From Balanoglossus misakiensis (Eukaryota > Hemichordata), in assembly GCA_040954595.2 (NCBI GenBank), contig CM082579.2, forward strand, positions 1,984,001-2,048,000: DNA of 64,000 nt, in the 5' to 3' direction. The position numbers and the translations under genes were made by a program. Below the pieces are notes generated by a model, which worked only from the letters and a program-made list of their open reading frames with translations, had not been told where the DNA came from and searched no databases. Numbering within the stretch: position 1 is the first letter of the stretch; every line of letters starts with the position of its first letter. Positions 13,171 to 25,027 of the stretch are shown in pieces.

Positions 13171-15289
13171 GACGGGAAAAAGATGGGAGATCAAAGAGCA
13201 TGGAGCCAAGAGACAAAGCCTATGTAATCGGATACCTGTCGTTATCAGCATGAAATCGGCCCTTCATTTTGTACCAAATTACCAGAAAATTTACCCTTTA
13301 TGCTGCCTTTTACCTAGCCTAATGACAGGGGAAAAATAGCAGGGTAAAATTTCACATTATTGTGAGTTAGAGGACACTCTGAATAGAAAACTTGCCGATA
13401 ACGATTCTTAATTGATTTTTGGGACTTTTTAGAAGGGAATAAACCTTCAGTCACTGTTTGCTTGTGGTTTAAGTGTTTGTTTTCTCTTTTCTCCAGGCAG
13501 AATAAGGAGTTACGGAACAATCACACATTGATCAGATTGATTTGGGTGATAGGGTTAGTGTTTACACAGACTCTAGCTTGATCAAATTTTTCTTCTCTAG
13601 AGAAGGAGAAATGAAGTCTGGTTTTGTAAACCTTGGTGTACAACTATGCAGTAAACTGCAGATGCACAATCACACACACACTCGCTCCTGTCGGAAATAC
13701 ACTCGTCAGGTGCTTGGCTGTGGTTAGGCTACGATTCGACTCACTCAAAACGATACTTGATTCTACTCCGAGAACCACAGTCTCAACATCCCACTTTTCT
13801 TGAAATCCATCCCCGAAACCAACGGAAACCATCTCTGTTGAAATATTCATGCTTTTTTCAATGAGAGCTTGCACACATACAAAGGCGGGTGCTGGATGAC
13901 TACCTGTCTAACACTTCACACCCTACCACAATCTGACACCCCATGAATTTTAATTTAGCACCTCCACAGCAAATTCTAACCCCAAAGATGAATCTTTGAT
14001 GCAATTTCTTCATATCTCCTCTGAAGCAGAAAAAATTGAATATTAATAACCCTTTTCAGTGACATTCACATTTTTTGTCTGATGAATGACAATTTTTTTC
14101 ATCAACTGTCATTTATGCCTGGCCAGAGCTGACCTTTAACCCCAGAGTTCTCTCAGTCTGTTACCATAGAGAAGAAGTAACACAAACAGTTAGCTTTAAA
14201 AACAACGCTTGTTCTCTGATCATTCACAGTGATCAGCCTTGTCCAATCCCCAAGTCACGACTCTCGAAACGACCCATCTCAGAACCACCACATATAGTTT
14301 CAAGTCTTTCTATGTCACAGTAACATGTCAAATTTCATCTTCCATCTGTGATTTCTAAGTAATTTGATATACCTGAAGATACATAATGGATGCTCTTCAA
14401 AGCTCTCAGTGTATAGCCGCTGGATAGGATTATGAAATGACATCCGTATTCATGTTTGTACATGTAGATATTAGAAATCATTTTCTCCCATCATACTGGT
14501 TTATAGATATGTGCCTCTTGCTGACTTCAAAACTCTCTACGATTGTGAGGATTTATGTAAATAAAAATAATGTGCCCTGTGTTGCCTACTATAAGACTGC
14601 ATCTCTTTCTGTGTGCGTGGGAAGGAGTACTTTGATGGCGCATTTATTTTTGCATGGATGGGATCAGGATCATTTCCATGAAGTAAATCGCTACTGATGT
14701 ACTCTCAATAATGCAGACAGGGTGCCAGGAATGATATTTAGGAGGGATGTTGATGGAAAATAAGCATCTGATTCCATTAATGTGAATCTCTGGTTGCAGC
14801 AGTACATGAAAGTGATCAAACACACCCTTTCCAGCTCCAGGGTACCCACACTGAGTTGAACGCACAGATAAGAAGTCTGCATGTACGTATTAAGTGTTTC
14901 TACAAAAGCCAAAAAAATCAATTCCCTCCAGCAGGAACTAACAAAGTTGAACAATGCATTTATTCAGTGGATTCTGGGTGTTCCAAACACACACAAAAAT
15001 CATGCGAATCATGCGAGCGTCATGACCGAACTTTTGAATCCGCAGCCTGTGGCTTTGTTTCTGATTTGACGAAACTGACAAGCGTGCCAGATCTTCTCAG
15101 GAAGTCAGCTGTTCATTCCAGCCACGGGAAAGATTATCATTACGGTGCTAAGTCAGGCAAACTTTGCGCCGAAATTTTAATCCTGCAAAAAAAATCTAAT
15201 TTGTGATGTCACCATTTTCTGAGTAAAGGACCTGTCAGTCAGTCTTTTGGATGTGACCAGTGGGCAGAGAAAATGAGCGATGTAAAATT

Positions 15290-15470
15290 CATTAGGTAAT
15301 TAGACCATAGTGGAATGAGTGCAGTGTTTCTGATGCATGCACTAAAATTTCGCAGCTGTTGGTCTGTAATTTCTGAACTGAAAATGTTAACACCACAACA
15401 CTGTCCTATTTATTGCCTGACATCTCTGCTTTGGCACCCACCATTACTAATTTTCATTAACTTAATTAGC
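15290..15470. promoter_or_regulatory. Candidate enhancer with homeodomain-type sites
   Basis: TAATTA at 15297-15302 and 15463-15468, with further ATTA cores at 15291, 15443, 15448 (TAAT) and 15456. Four cores fall within 26 bp at 15443-15468. Such clusters are typical of homeodomain targets but also arise by chance in AT-rich DNA. Confidence 0.25.
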
Positions 15471-17760
15471 CTGAAATCCATCACTTCCACTAACATGGAT
15501 AATTTCTTCCTTTCTCCGTTTTTCTCTCTTACCTTGTCGAAATACCCGGGGGGAATCGACTAATTCACCTACAGCGAATTTCTTGATGATTTTTTTTTTA
15601 CTTTTTGGGGAGAATAACGATGGGGAATTTTTGTTATTAGGACAGTTTTCCGTGATCCGGCTTACGGATGACCTGACAGGCAATGCATGCCTGGCGTACA
15701 ACAGAGAAACATCGAGAACGATGGCTCACACAGACTCTGCACAGATCAACACACAGAGAACGCCCGCTCATATGATGATCAGTTCATGATTTCAAACCAT
15801 CACTCGACAGCCTTCCTTTTAACATGGCTTTATATTCATCTTTCGCATTAGAAATTTTTCGCATTCTCACTGCATACAAACACAAGAGACCAAGTACCGT
15901 TTGCTCCCATCTTGACACTGTAGAGATGGACCCATAACACAGAGGTATATATAAGAAAGAAAGTGTTCGATTATAAAATTCTGAAAGCAAAACTACTGCC
16001 AGGGATATGATCTGATCGGCTGTGTCAGCTTTGAATCTCCCCTGATGGACAACCAAGCTGACCACATCAATCTTGCTACCAACGCTACTAAATCTCCCTG
16101 GCAAGGTGAAAGCACGTCAAATAACGAGTCACTGACTAGTCATGTCATTCATTTCAACAATGCCTGCAGCAAACTAGACCTCTTTCAATACAGTTTTATG
16201 TCAGCCTCAAACGAGGCTTTTTTCCTTCTGTGCCTAGCTTGTCCAAACGGCATCTCGGGGGAATCCTGGATCCTTGCCATGAAATGCAATGTTAATGGAG
16301 CACTTGGGTCACCGCATTCCAAACAAGTAACCATTTCGGAGCCGTTTCAAAATCAGACACTTCAAGATCGATATGTACATTTACCTGGTTTCAACGGAAG
16401 CTGTCCATGTCATTTTGTATATCCAGCCAAATTTGCTTCAAAAATGACAGGTGAAAGAACTTTGAAAAGCACTACACTTGAAAATACAGTTAACACACAA
16501 AAGAAAACACCTTGGTAAATCACCCAATTTCAGTCTTTCACACACCTGCATAAAAACCACCATCATCTAACACCATCACCGTCACAACAACCATCCCCAG
16601 CACTGCAGCAGCCAGACAGCACTTGATTTTGAAATTAAAAGTGAATTAGAGCCCAGACAATGGCCAATGAAATCAACTTCCAACAGAGAAGCCATAAAAA
16701 AAGCCAACCTGGTTTGATACAGGGTTATTTCAATACAAGGGACCCTTGTTGGAGCTGTCCCATGAATCATCATTTCAACTCAGTGCCACTTCCTCTACAC
16801 TATATTACATGAATGCACTCCTCCTTCTAGTGTTTCTGTCTTTCCCTCTGGCAAGCCAGGAGAAATACTCAAATATACATAATTTTTTGTTTATCTTGAC
16901 AAGCAGATTATTCAAGTCTTGCTGTATATTTCCACTTACTCTTAACAACATTAATGTAGTGTTTTTTACGAAGTATTAGGCGGTATTTAACCTCTGTCAG
17001 GATATAGTTTTGATACAATGTTGTACGGCTTTGCAGCCAAAAATGAAGACAATGTTTTCGTGATAATTGCACAATCGCTTGGCTGGGAGGATTGCAATGA
17101 TTGATGGCATTCTGTTAATAGTAAGATGAAATGCAGAGCTTAGAATACTCTGCTTCAAGCAATATTTCATATTCAAACCGTCTTTTGACTTTTGGAGAGT
17201 GAACAGGTAGAGAAAGTACAATGACTTCGACATTAAAATGTCCATTTGATTTTCGTGCTTGAATGAAATCTGTCTTAACTCTGACATCATTTTACATGCA
17301 CAGTACTTTGTTTATATATCAATTAAAAATGTCTACTGTGGTATGATTTTCACACAAAATTTATTCACCCATGGGCTAAATATGCCAGAAAACACTTCTA
17401 TCTTGCATCATCCTCCCTCAACCCCTGATTTCCCGATATTCACTACACACTGAATTTTTAAAAATACATGCCTTCAACTTTCATTAGACAGACATAATTT
17501 ATTGGCTGCCAAAGTCTTGATCCAGAATTGCAAATGAGGCATTAACAAATGCTTGCTAATCAGAATAAACTGTGGCCTGTGCAAGTCTTTATATCCATGT
17601 AGATTTCTGTGTTCAAATTAGCTCGCCATGTGCATTGAACTGTGCCTATGTTTTGCGCACATGTTTAAACGCCATACATTAAATTACTTCATTTTTTGTC
17701 ATTATGGACTTCAGAATAATTATTGGAATTCATGAATGAGAGCTTTCAGAGGAGACTCAA

Positions 17761-17768
17761 CGTCGTCG

Positions 17769-17823
<55 letters not shown>
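17761..17823 (+). repeat. CGT/CAT trinucleotide microsatellite
   Basis: 21 uninterrupted trinucleotides: three CGT followed by 18 CAT. The CGT units probably show the ancestral or deaminated state of the CAT units. The poly-isoleucine ORF that spans it (17723-18019) is a by-product of the repeat. Confidence 0.97.
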
Positions 17824-18365
17824 TACCATCTTAATCAGTACATCACCATACTGGATGCAAATATGGGATGGTGATACAGATTTGCATAACCAGGTTGTCT
17901 ATCCTTATTTTACTCGGCATACCATGCCTTCTGCCTCCAAACCCTCCTCCACCCAAACCTCAAATCCCAACTCCACGTGTAGCTCATGGAAAAGTTTCAG
18001 CCCCACTTTTACCATTTGACACTTAGCTGATAGAGCTGTGATGAAAGGGCCCTAACAGAGACAGCACAGGTGCCGATGAAAATATATGGCAATGCAATAA
18101 TGCGACAATACGCTGTAATGGGGACCCTTGAGTAAAGACAACCAGGTCCCAGAAGGAGGTGAAAACACTGTTGACACATTGCAACCATAATGACAGTTTT
18201 CAAGTACTCAAACTGTTGACACAGGGGATTTTCATTGTTGAAAGGGGCTAATATGAAATGACAAATTTCAGTTTATACACTCAATGGGAAAAAAGCTGTG
18301 GAACTTTCTTTGTAACAGAGCCACTAATTCATGATAATGTGACTGCCAGCCTTGGTTGTCTGCGC

Positions 18366-18420
18366 ATATGTGTGCATGTGTCTCTGTGTATATGTGAGTG
18401 TGTGTCTGTGTGTGTGTGCA
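18366..18420 (+). repeat. Imperfect TG-rich repeat
   Basis: TG dinucleotides with frequent interruptions, ending in an uninterrupted run of TGs. Confidence 0.75.
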
Positions 18421-20292
18421 TATTAAAAAACTTATGCATGATGGCACCTCACAATGTTGATTTTGTGGTAAGCTTTGCTTTTTTGTGAAATGTGTCTGCT
18501 AAAATCATACTTTGACAATTCCCCATCTGATGATCACATCCCCTATTTTTAAAACACCTTACACCAATGTTACAGCAAGGCAAGTCAGGGCCTGACCACT
18601 CCTGTCTGTCTCTCTACCTGTTCACATAACAAAAAGAGACAATACCCTTTCACAAAAAAACGAAATCTAAATGTCTAATTTTAGTGCCACAGTCGAGTTT
18701 AACGTAACATATGCAGCAACACTGGCTAATGTCCTTTAGTTGAAATATGCAGTCAACACTACAAACAACCACTTTACAGTCCAAAATGTAGTCACTTGAT
18801 GGACATATATTGTCTGCTTCTATCATCGCTTAATAGCTACCTACTTCCCTTTCTTTGCATTCAGAGTCTGCAATAAATTTTCCTTTTGAAGTGTTGTTGC
18901 TGTGTGACAGATTCCAGACCGCGCGAACTTGCGTCTCCACACTTAAAACAACTCAATAGATTCTCTGATCGTAAGCAGACAGCCAGCCAGAAGGTACGCC
19001 AACAGCGCAGAGAGCGGCGCGGTCTACCTCTATCTCGCCGTACTCTGAACTTGCAGAAATCTGCGGGCGGGTTTCAATTTTTAACAGAGGAAAGGAACAG
19101 GTTTCTGACAAAGAATCGGACCCGATCCATCCATTTTCAGGATTTCTGATTTAAAAGTTTGACACAATCTAGATGCTGTCAGTCACCAAGGTAATGGTGG
19201 TGTACTTGTCCCCCACCAAGATGAAAACCTTTCTTTCACTTGTGATTTCAAAGACCAAAAGCACTTGTCATTGACATCATTACATACTGCACCATCAAGT
19301 ATCCCAAGTTACATACACATATGCAGAAACTATAAAAGGGGGTTACATTATTTTGTAGCATATACTTGCATTTCTCTTGTAGGACATAACTTCCTATTTT
19401 GTCATCATAGTTCTAAACTGATGTGTGGAAAAGTTGTCAGAACTACAATGTATTTTACAGGGGAGGGGGATTTTACTTTTAAAAATCAGTTTTTGCTTTT
19501 TTTCACTGAAAAATGAACTCCTTTTGTGTGAATATCATTCTTCAATGACAAGATTAACCGTAGATTACACTATTTTATATGAAAACCCAAGAGCAAATTT
19601 TGTATATAATTTGTCAAGGCCAACCAGATACTAGTAAGTAATAACTTTGCCTGACTTTGATTAGCTGAACACCACGGTAGGAAGAAGTCTCACCGTGACA
19701 TTCGACTGTAAATCTTTGCAACTCTACCGTTGCCACGGAAATTGACCAGTTGAAAGGGGCCACCCTCGGTGTACAATTTTTCAAGTCCTCTTCTCAGCAA
19801 AGTGAGATGAATGTCTCTCCTTTGTGTCCAAGCTGAGGAAAATTGAAAGGGAAGTTGATGAAGCTTTATAGCAGGAGTTGCCTGGGTCTCAGCCCCGTAC
19901 ATCATTAAAGCAGCATTTTGCAGCGTTTAGACTTTAATGATAGATCTCAGGCAGTTTCCTGTCATTTAGAACTGGAAATGAGGTGACTTCCAGTTTAAAG
20001 ACTGAAAATGTACCAAACAATGGTCATTATTGGCAAAATTACATAAATGATATATATGCAGTAATAACTTTGCTGCAGTCCTCATTCATTCAGGGCGAGT
20101 CAGTGTTTTCCATACAATAATTGACCAATTTTTTTTCTTCTCCAAACAAGCATTAAGCAGGGAGGAGTGCTTGTTCTGCACATGATATGGGTGGAGGATA
20201 GTTGGATTGCTAGGAGACTGGTGAAGCGGGACCGAGCTTGTGTTTGTAAACTGGGGGAAAATGGTGAATCGCTTAAGGAATGCTGTTAGTAC

Positions 20293-20376
20293 CGGAGGGA
20301 ATGAGAGAAAAGGGAAAGGGGAGAGAGAGAAAAGAGTGGGAGATGAAGAGGGAGGGGGAGAAAGGGGGAGAAAGAG
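20293..20376 (+). repeat. Purine (A/G) tract
   Basis: About 80 nt almost entirely A and G, with GAGA and GGGAGAAA elements. It may form triplex DNA or bind GAGA-type factors. Low-complexity sequence. Confidence 0.8.
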
Positions 20377-23300
20377 TTCTACTCCCTAGTGTTTGGTAAG
20401 GTGAGACACATGTTCCCTGGTTGGTTTCCTACATGTAGGACAACGTCTCAGTAGGTATACATTCATTGTGAACTGTGAATGAATCACAGCACGTGAATGG
20501 TCATTTTGTCATGGAAATACAGCGAGTCAAATTCTGTAGCTGTTAATGTATCAGGGGACGACTACAGTATGACTGCTCAGTTATGGTTCCATGTGGGTTT
20601 TTATGGAGCGATTGTACCTTTTTGCCCCCACAGCATGGTTTGACCCATTGTTTTCAATGGCACGGTTCAATATATATAAAGGTAAAAAGGGGTGGCAGGT
20701 AGTTCAAAGATGACTTCTGATCTGAAATGGAGAGAAAATTGTGTGCTATGACAAGCAGTGGAAGCTGTTTTTGCACTGCGAGAGAGATGCGAAATCTGGT
20801 GCAGAAAAATGTTACACTCGGAACGCTGCACATGGCAGGAAAGTGAAGCGAAGTGATACAGGAACTTCAAGAATGAACTGGGAGATAAGTACAAGCATTG
20901 TAACAGCAGAGTGCCTTCGGAAATTGGCACAGTCATTGGAACATGGGTAGCTTCGAGTGTTCAGCAGATGAGTACATTCGTGTAGTGATTGTGCTAGGGA
21001 TGGGTGAACACAACATAATAATCAGAGAAGTCATTCAAGCTTCACCGGCCTACACAGATTAAACTGTAAAACTGTTAATACTTCAGCATGAAGAATACAT
21101 GTATCCACTTACAATGAGAAAGAGATTATTAAAACAATGGAAGCCGTCGTTTGACTTTGATTAACGAGAATACTGACCGAATCAAGCCAGGTCTGGAAAA
21201 ACAAAACAAAAACAAAACTCGCTTTCGGACAAAAACAAGCGACATTAGGTATGGATGATTACAGCCGGGCAAATACGCGAGCACGATTTTCAACCAATGG
21301 AGTGTAACTAAATCACAGCATAACAATGCGCTGGTAATTGCTACGTGTAAAAACCTTTGTAGAAGTCAGCTTACTCTCTTGCTGCGGTGAGCCCCGCCAT
21401 GCTGCTGACAACTTCAAACATTTATAGCTGGGAGAAACACTTGAATTAAACAATAAATTACAACAGAAAAATCAAATTCCTCTTGTCTAGACAAAAGAAA
21501 TACTTGCACATTTGTCATTTTTTGAAGTTCAAAAAAAAATACCGACGGCACCCACTGTCCATGTTAGTTGATTGATGTGTCTTCCTCTGCTAATAACAGT
21601 GTTTTTGCCCTTATCTAAAGTAGCGAGTCCATTATTTTAATTGTATTATCTCTGAGAGAGGACGAGGTAGGAAAAGATGAACATCAGAAAGGCCAGAATG
21701 TGACAGCAGATAGAACGAGTACATCAATGCTGGGGAACAGTAATCGATAACTGCCTATAAACTGTATTAGAGCTCTGTTGATTTGATATATGTGAGTGCT
21801 ATAATGGCAGTGTTTGGGGAATAATTTCAAAGCACACCCATTTGTAACTTCTCACTGATAATTTGCACCAGGAACAACTCAAAGACAAATAGCAGCTTTT
21901 AAAGCCGATATGAAATGTCAGGCCTATGAATAATTGATCTCGTTGGTGCGGTGGTAGCTGGAATTCTCCGCCTGCAAATATAGATGCCACGGACGGCATT
22001 TCTCATCTCTGAATTCCATCAGGGGAGAATGGTGAGATTTCTAATGCAGCGTATCATTTCTTTTGTCGGATCTTTTATTTGTTTTCACCAATCTATCTTC
22101 CTCAAACAAAAGCTATTCCTTTTCCAGGTTTTTCCTCAATCCATCCAGTTCAACCTTTTATTTTCCTTTCCTCAATCTAGCAGGCTCAGGCGGTCAAAGA
22201 GAAAAAGAAAATATGCAGAAATTGCAAATGTTTCCTGTCTGCTCAGAGACCCATCCGCAAAACATGTATTTCCATTCCCAAAGAACGCCTTCCTTGTCTT
22301 TGTGGAAATCCATATTGCTTCACTTTGAGACGGCACCGATTCCATATCGAAGGGAAATGGTGAACAGGGATGCAAAGGATCCATGATGGATCTGAAGCAG
22401 AAGGCACAAGGCCACCTGCTCTGACAATTTTTATCCTTAGAAAATAAGGAACGATGTTCCCTGATGTCTACACTCTCCCAGTCAGAGAGAGTTTCATTGG
22501 GTCTACTGTAACTGAGGTTACTGCTTTTCAATGTATTGGTAAGAGTGTGCGAGTAAAACACTTGACCACCTGTTATAGTATTAATATGCAAATTTATGCT
22601 GATGCATAACTCTTTTATATCATAGAGATATGAACTGTATGTGAATGCCATGGATGTTGTGTTCAGTTGAGATATGAAGTTCACCAGCATCATACACATG
22701 CTTCATTCTCAACAAAATTCAAGTTTGGGGCTATGCAAAGTTTCAGATGTTAGATGCAGACACAGGAATGTTCAAGTCCCTGGAAACCAACAATGATGTG
22801 ACCACATCTGACAGTTTTCCACTCAGAATGACAAGACTATGCAAGAAAAAAAAATTAGCCAATTTGCGTTGCAATTTTGCTATATTTCACCAAAGTTATT
22901 GCCTTCATTTCTTTTCATTTGAAACATGCATTTATTTCTTCCAAGCGGCACAAGGGTCTAACCGTGAAATACGCGCACGTTAACCGCTACTGATAGGTGC
23001 ACTGCAAGAACCAGCGCTTTACTATCAACATGTCATTTTACCTTTAAGTGCTCCTTTGTCACTGGCAAAACTGCAGAGTCAATTTTATAGCTTAGCCATC
23101 TGAACTAACACACCCCTGCAGGTAAAATAGAGTGGCTGCTTCCAGCTAGGTGTAAATTATAGAGATTTCTAGTGGAAATGTCATCCTGTGTAATTACTAC
23201 AAAGGACCCTGCTGTTCCCAGTAACCTCCGAGCACACACTAATAAAATCTTCAAGCAAACCTGCCTAACTAATGTTTAATTTGCCTGATGGAGTTTTTTT

Positions 23301-24559
23301 TTCAGACTGAAATTTGAACAACCCAGACCAGGAGACGTCACTGACTTCTGCAGTGTGACTTTTATACAGTCAACCGCATTCATCATATACTCCAGAAGTG
23401 ACAGCCTATTCACGACACAGCCACCACACTGCAGGTGATTGTTTCATCTGAAGTGCCCTCAAACAGAAATAAAACTGTTCAACGATATAAAAAAACGCCA
23501 AATCTGGTCGTATATTATGTGATTTTAAATCTGTAACACAGCAGGGAAGAGGTCAAATCTGACGATCTATGAAGTGGTTCTTTTGTTTACATTTCATTTT
23601 TTCTTCACAAGGAGATCTCAAAATCAGCAGACATTCATACTTTAAAAACGCTTACACACAGTGATTTATCTTCTGATAAAGTTTCAGTTAGTGACTGAAT
23701 CTGCCAAATCAAGGTGCGACAGGCCATGTTTGTCTTTCCTTTTCACATCTCATGTGAACAGCCGATCCCTATAATTTATTTTCTCTCTGTTTCTTTGTCA
23801 AGACACACCTGATAGCAAGACTTTCCCCAAGAGAGGCGAAATTTAAAACCGCCAAGTACCACAGGGGTGAAGAAACGAAATAAGGAAATCTGCAAAACAA
23901 TGGCTGAGCTTCCCTGCTTCATTTAGGCCCGTGTCATAGGTGGGCTGTATAATATACTGTTTTCATAGAGAAGCCATTGTATATCCACCCTCAGGGCGAG
24001 GAAACATCGCGAAATCAATATTCAAGTCAGCGACTTCTTATTGCCGTGTCAATTTTGCCTCCAATTTTCAGCTGTATAACTGGAAAATTACTCTGCCTTG
24101 ATAGCTGGTAATATGTACTGGAACTAATGACAACCCTTTGTATTTCACAGGTCACTTCATCACTTCATTGCTCAGCTGTATGTCTCATTCTTTTGCCGTG
24201 ACTTCTCCGGCTTGACGACAATTTGTTACGGCTTCAGTAAATGTCATTTTTTTTTCGGAGTATCAATGTTACATAGTAATCGTCTTTGCTGAAGTACGGT
24301 GACCTCTTCTAGGAGGTTTTGATATCAGGTCGACAAACACCAGGGAGGTACAGTACTCTCATACCTGAACAATTGAAATATAACATTTATGGTACTGCTA
24401 ATTCTTTGACAGTCATATTTATCTAAAAGATGTACATCAGTTTCTTAAAAAAAGCCAGACGATTGTAATTCTGTTGTGCAAATAATATAAACTTGTAAAA
24501 TCTACAAATACAATTTGCTGGCACTCCGTTGTACTACAGTTGTATTCACTAATACACAT

Positions 24560-24655
24560 AATATGTGAATCATTATACTGAAAACATATTTACGAGTAAT
24601 TCTGTTACACTGATAACTGATATGTGAACAATATGTGAATCATTATCTTGAAAAT
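24560..24655 (+). repeat. Spaced 25-bp direct repeat
   Basis: AATATGTGAATCATTAT followed by two to three changed bases and TGAAAA occurs at 24560-24584 and 24630-24654, 70 bp apart. A partial ATATGTGAA copy at 24620 precedes the second unit. The two full copies differ at two positions. Confidence 0.8.
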
Positions 24656-24868
24656 TCACATCCTTTGACTGTCCTGCCAGCTTAACAATATTCATATTAA
24701 TTTTAATCAAGACTAGTACTCGTGACTGGAGTTGTCCCAGGCCGATTATGATTGCTGATTTGTAAAATGCTAGCGAGCGCAAGGAGATCGTATACAAAAC
24801 AATCTGATATATCTAGTTAGACCTATCAGTGTTTTACATGGCATTACTCTTAGAGATTTCAGTCAACC

Positions 24869-24973
24869 ATGGTTCCCAACAAATTAATATTTGAATCCAT
24901 GGATTGGGAAACAAGTGTAGCTGAATGGCACCGTAAAAGCCATGATGACAGACGATCACTGATTGATCTATTG
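24869..24973 (+). other. Possible coding exon, unrecognised
   Basis: ATG in a strong context (CAACCATGG) opens a frame rich in charged residues (MDWETSVAEWHRKSHDDRRS from codon 11) and reaches TTG|GTGAGT, a consensus 5' splice site at 24974. The frame stays open and coding-like to a weaker donor CAG|GTTAAT at 25028, and stops at 25082-25084. A weak acceptor-like TTTCAG lies just before the ATG. I do not recognise the protein and found no partner exons, so it may be chance. Confidence 0.2.
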
Positions 24974-25027
24974 GTGAGTAATGTTGCAGAATGTGACGTT
25001 TCGAACGAAAGACTAAAACTGAAACAG

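Larger units (their letters stand above)
8001..17760. other. Non-coding, CpG-poor DNA with CpG-retaining islands
   Basis: No gene is supported. CpG-retaining, low-repeat islands near 8160-8345, 11270-11640 and 12955-13170 stand out from the depleted background. There is a pair of RFX-like half-sites at 8558-8578 and an ATTA-rich stretch at 15290-15470. The 157-codon ORF at 16045-16518 matches no family I know. Confidence 0.55.
17824..24860. other. Non-coding DNA between the CAT microsatellite and 24.86 kb
   Basis: No gene is supported. It holds an imperfect TG-rich repeat (18361-18420), a CpG-richer stretch at 18900-19110, an A/G tract (20293-20376), a second CpG-richer stretch at 21130-21400, and a spaced 25-bp direct repeat (24560-24655). 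A splice-like acceptor, open frame and donor combination near 23285-23437 is not recognisable as any protein. Confidence 0.5.

Noticed and set aside
16045-16518. 157-codon ORF on the plus strand
   Set aside because: Matches no family I know, has no obvious domain or coding-like composition, and lies in gene-free animal DNA where an ORF of this length can occur by chance.
17723-18019. 98-codon ORF with a poly-isoleucine run
   Set aside because: The run is a direct translation of the CAT microsatellite.
22172-22699. 175-codon ORF on the minus strand
   Set aside because: Second longest frame in the window, but Ser/Phe-rich and without recognisable domain or splice context. A conserved non-coding stretch or chance is more likely.
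23285-23437. Acceptor-like T run and CAG, 40-codon open frame, then CAG|GTGATT
   Set aside because: The peptide is unrecognised, and a poly-T acceptor with a non-ideal donor is common by chance. Not strong enough to call an exon.
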